Positions 62,406-64,000 of a stretch of DNA of 64,000 nucleotides are shown one piece after another. This DNA comes from Neorhizobium sp. (GTDB taxonomy: Bacteria; Pseudomonadota; Alphaproteobacteria; Rhizobiales; Rhizobiaceae): NCBI GenBank assembly GCA_028283725.1, contig JAPWKC010000003.1, positions 1-64,000 on the forward strand, written 5' to 3'. Numbering within the stretch: the first letter of the stretch is position 1; every line of letters starts with the position of its first letter. A model generated the notes under the pieces. The model had not been told where the DNA came from, did not search any database, and saw only the letters and a program-made list of their open reading frames with translations. The position numbers and the translations under genes were made by a program.

Positions 62406-63662
62406 TCACTGCATCAGCAGTTCGGATGAGGCCTTGACGACGTCGCCGGGCTGAAGCCGGGTATTTTCATCCACCGCGATCTCCTTGGCGCCCTGGCCCT
62501 GATCGCGAACGACGGTGTATTTGATCGTCGCCGACTTGTTCTTCGGGTCGAACTGCAGCGCCTCGGCCGACTGGGCGATCGCTTCGGACATCAGCTGGCG
62601 GCTGGTGTTGAGCTGAAAGCCGAGCTTTTCGAGTTCGGCATTGGTGTTTTGCAGTTCCTGGGTGCGGTCGGCAATCCAGTCGTTCTTCAGGTTGATCTCG
62701 TCCTGATCCGCCTTGCTCAAGTCCTGCTTGGCGCGCAGCGCGGACGTATCGATATCGAGAAGCGTCGACTGGATGTCGGTGCTGTTTTGCGAGAGCGACA
62801 GCATCCGCGTGCTGGAGGTGATGCCCTGTTCCGTCAGCTTCGACATCTTGTCGCGGTTGTCGGAAACGAGTTCCAGCTGCTTCTGCTGCGTATCGGCCTT
62901 TTGCGCCAGAGAATCGATCTCGCTCTGAAGCATGGTCTTGAGATCGGTGAGCGATTTCAGCTGAAGCTGATAGCGCTCGGTTTCCGATTTCATCAGCGCC
63001 GTTTCGCTTTCGAGGATCTGCGGCGAGTTCTTCACGCTTTTCAATTCGACCGGCATGTCGATCGTCTTGGCGCCAGAGACTTCCGCCAGAAGCCGGGCGC
63101 GGCGGGCGTAGAGCCGGCTTTGCTGGCTGTCGTAAACCTGTTCATCGCCCTTGGCATTGATGAAGTCGCGGGCAAAGCGCTGGCCTGCCTCCGAGCGCCT
63201 GAGGCCGCCGGCAAGGCTGACGGCCTTGAGAACCGTGAGGTTGGGGACGTAGGGATATTGTCCCGGCTTGTCGACATCGCCCGACAGGAAGATCGGGCGG
63301 AATTCGGAAACCTCGACAGACGCCGAGGGCAGATTGCGAAGGGCGAACTTGCTGCGCAGCTGCTCGCCGATTTCGGCGGCAACCTCGCCGGTGGTTTTTC
63401 CGGCCGCGGGAAGATCGCCAAGGAAGGGGAGGGAAAGGGTGCCGCCGGGTCCGACGGTGTAATCGCCGCCGACGACATCCCAGTCCTTGATGGAGCCGTC
63501 AGCCGGCTGCCATTCGGCGACACGGATACGCAGCTTGTCCATGACGCCGAGATGGTAGCCGTCATCCGCAGCCTGGGAGGAGGCTGCGAATGACGCCAAT
63601 GCCACACCGGTCATCATGCAAAGCACGGGCAGACGCCCGGCAAAGGTGATCGTGTTGCGCAT
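62406..63662 (-). CDS. exoF: polysaccharide export protein ExoF (Wza-type)
   Basis: 418 residues from ATG 63662, which has AAGGA 7 nt upstream; ATG 63668 lies too close to it. Signal peptide to about residue 31 (SSQA). A polysaccharide export domain (about 35-130, YHLGVMDKLRIRV and DYTVGPGGTLSLPFLGDLPAAGKT) is followed by an SLBB-like unit (IFLSGDVDKPGQYPY) and a long coiled-coil region (about 195-355). It should sit in the periplasm or outer membrane and help export succinoglycan; middle gene of exoYFQ. Confidence 0.93.
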   Translation of the reverse strand: MRNTITFAGRLPVLCMMTGVALASFAASSQAADDGYHLGVMDKLRIRVAEWQPADGSIKDWDVVGGDYTVGPGGTLSLPFLGDLPAAGKTTGEVAAEIGEQLRSKFALRNLPSASVEVSEFRPIFLSGDVDKPGQYPYVPNLTVLKAVSLAGGLRRSEAGQRFARDFINAKGDEQVYDSQQSRLYARRARLLAEVSGAKTIDMPVELKSVKNSPQILESETALMKSETERYQLQLKSLTDLKTMLQSEIDSLAQKADTQQKQLELVSDNRDKMSKLTEQGITSSTRMLSLSQNSTDIQSTLLDIDTSALRAKQDLSKADQDEINLKNDWIADRTQELQNTNAELEKLGFQLNTSRQLMSEAIAQSAEALQFDPKNKSATIKYTVVRDQGQGAKEIAVDENTRLQPGDVVKASSELLMQ

Positions 63663-63783
63663 GAACATGTCCTTATATCGTCTCAAAAGCGCGTCCCTTT
63701 ATCGGACATGCGCTTCAACAACGGCATTTCAAGTGATGAGCCGGGAAACCGGCGAGAGCCTCGACGTAATATGCCTTTGGCCG
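63663..63783. other. exoY-exoF spacer
   Basis: 121 nt between the exoY stop and exoF start on the minus strand. GGCATATTACG (minus) and the AT-richer part near 63690-63740 could hold a promoter, but no convincing -35/-10 pair was seen. Confidence 0.4.
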
Positions 63784-64000
63784 TCAATAGCTGCCTCTGG
63801 CGAAGCATACGGCCGGAATGGTTTTCATGATGATGGCAATATCGCGCACCATCGACCAGTTCTGGACGTAGTGCGTATCGAATGCGATGCGGGTCTCGTA
63901 AGAAACATCATTGCGGCCGCTGATCTGCCATAGGCCTGTCAAGCCCGGGCGGGTCTGGAGATAGAAGATCGCCGACTGATCGTAGACCTGCAACTCCTCG
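63784..64000 (-). CDS. exoY: undecaprenyl-phosphate galactose phosphotransferase ExoY, C-terminal part
   Basis: Only the last 71 codons are in the window; the gene continues past the right edge. RPGLTGLWQISGRNDVSYETR and FDTHYVQNWS are the signature of the bacterial sugar transferase (HexPrT) family, here ExoY, which starts succinoglycan synthesis by loading galactose-1-phosphate onto the lipid carrier at the inner membrane. It precedes exoF and exoQ on the same strand. Confidence 0.92.
   Translation of the reverse strand, partial: EELQVYDQSAIFYLQTRPGLTGLWQISGRNDVSYETRIAFDTHYVQNWSMVRDIAIIMKTIPAVCFARGSY

Overview
The window is about 64 kb of GC-rich, gene-dense DNA from an alphaproteobacterium, most likely Rhizobiaceae (Rhizobium, Agrobacterium or Sinorhizobium relatives). 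The indications are an exoY-exoF-exoQ succinoglycan gene order at the right edge, a HutF-type histidine pathway, many ABC uptake operons for peptides and amino acids, MocR and GntR regulators, and three intergenic copies of an 85-90 bp palindromic repeat of a kind common in rhizobial genomes. I see no rRNA, tRNA, CRISPR array, transposase or phage gene. The species is not identifiable by eye.

Layout. 1-5.2 kb: a membrane diguanylate cyclase, recQ, and two short genes (YciA-type thioesterase, flavin reductase) that each carry a +1 frameshift. 5.3-12.7 kb: histidine utilisation, hutF-hutC facing hutI-hutH-hutU-hutD, with a perfect HutC-type operator between them. 12.9-15.1 kb: eutBC, the two subunits of ethanolamine ammonia-lyase. 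15.1-18.2 kb: an Lrp regulator facing an alanine racemase and dadA (D-alanine catabolism). 18.2-36.0 kb: an acid-sugar or keto-acid catabolic region with a DMT exporter, FAH-family hydratase, HpaI-type aldolase, PdxA2, DUF1537 kinase, FadR-type regulator, Ldh2 and SerA-type dehydrogenases, a DapA-family lyase, an iron alcohol dehydrogenase, a complete dipeptide-type ABC importer (permease gene frameshifted) and a cytoplasmic BNR/sialidase-like protein. A shared GTTGTCAA-type element lies upstream of these divergent transcription units.

36.5-40.6 kb: an SDR, a class III aminotransferase and a MocR regulator. 41.0-53.7 kb: two divergent operons under a GntR regulator, holding three creatinase/M24-fold hydrolases, an M20 amidohydrolase, a class I glutamine amidotransferase, a dipeptide-type ABC importer and a DapA-family lyase. 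All three M24 proteins lack the metal-ligand pattern of aminopeptidases. This looks like an undescribed uptake and breakdown route for an amide, guanidino or N-blocked amino compound, and it is the best candidate for a new system here. 53.8-60.9 kb: a MocR regulator with a perfect paired operator, a Pht5/NMT1-fold protein without signal peptide, a polar amino acid ABC importer, an M20 amidohydrolase and a TetR regulator. 61.1-64.0 kb: exoQ, exoF and the 3' end of exoY.

The working theme is an accessory catabolic region: periplasmic binding proteins and importers feed cytoplasmic hydrolases, lyases and dehydrogenases, each block with its own local regulator and operator. Three genes carry single-base insertions in short G or C runs, so either the underlying sequence has indel errors or these genes are decaying.
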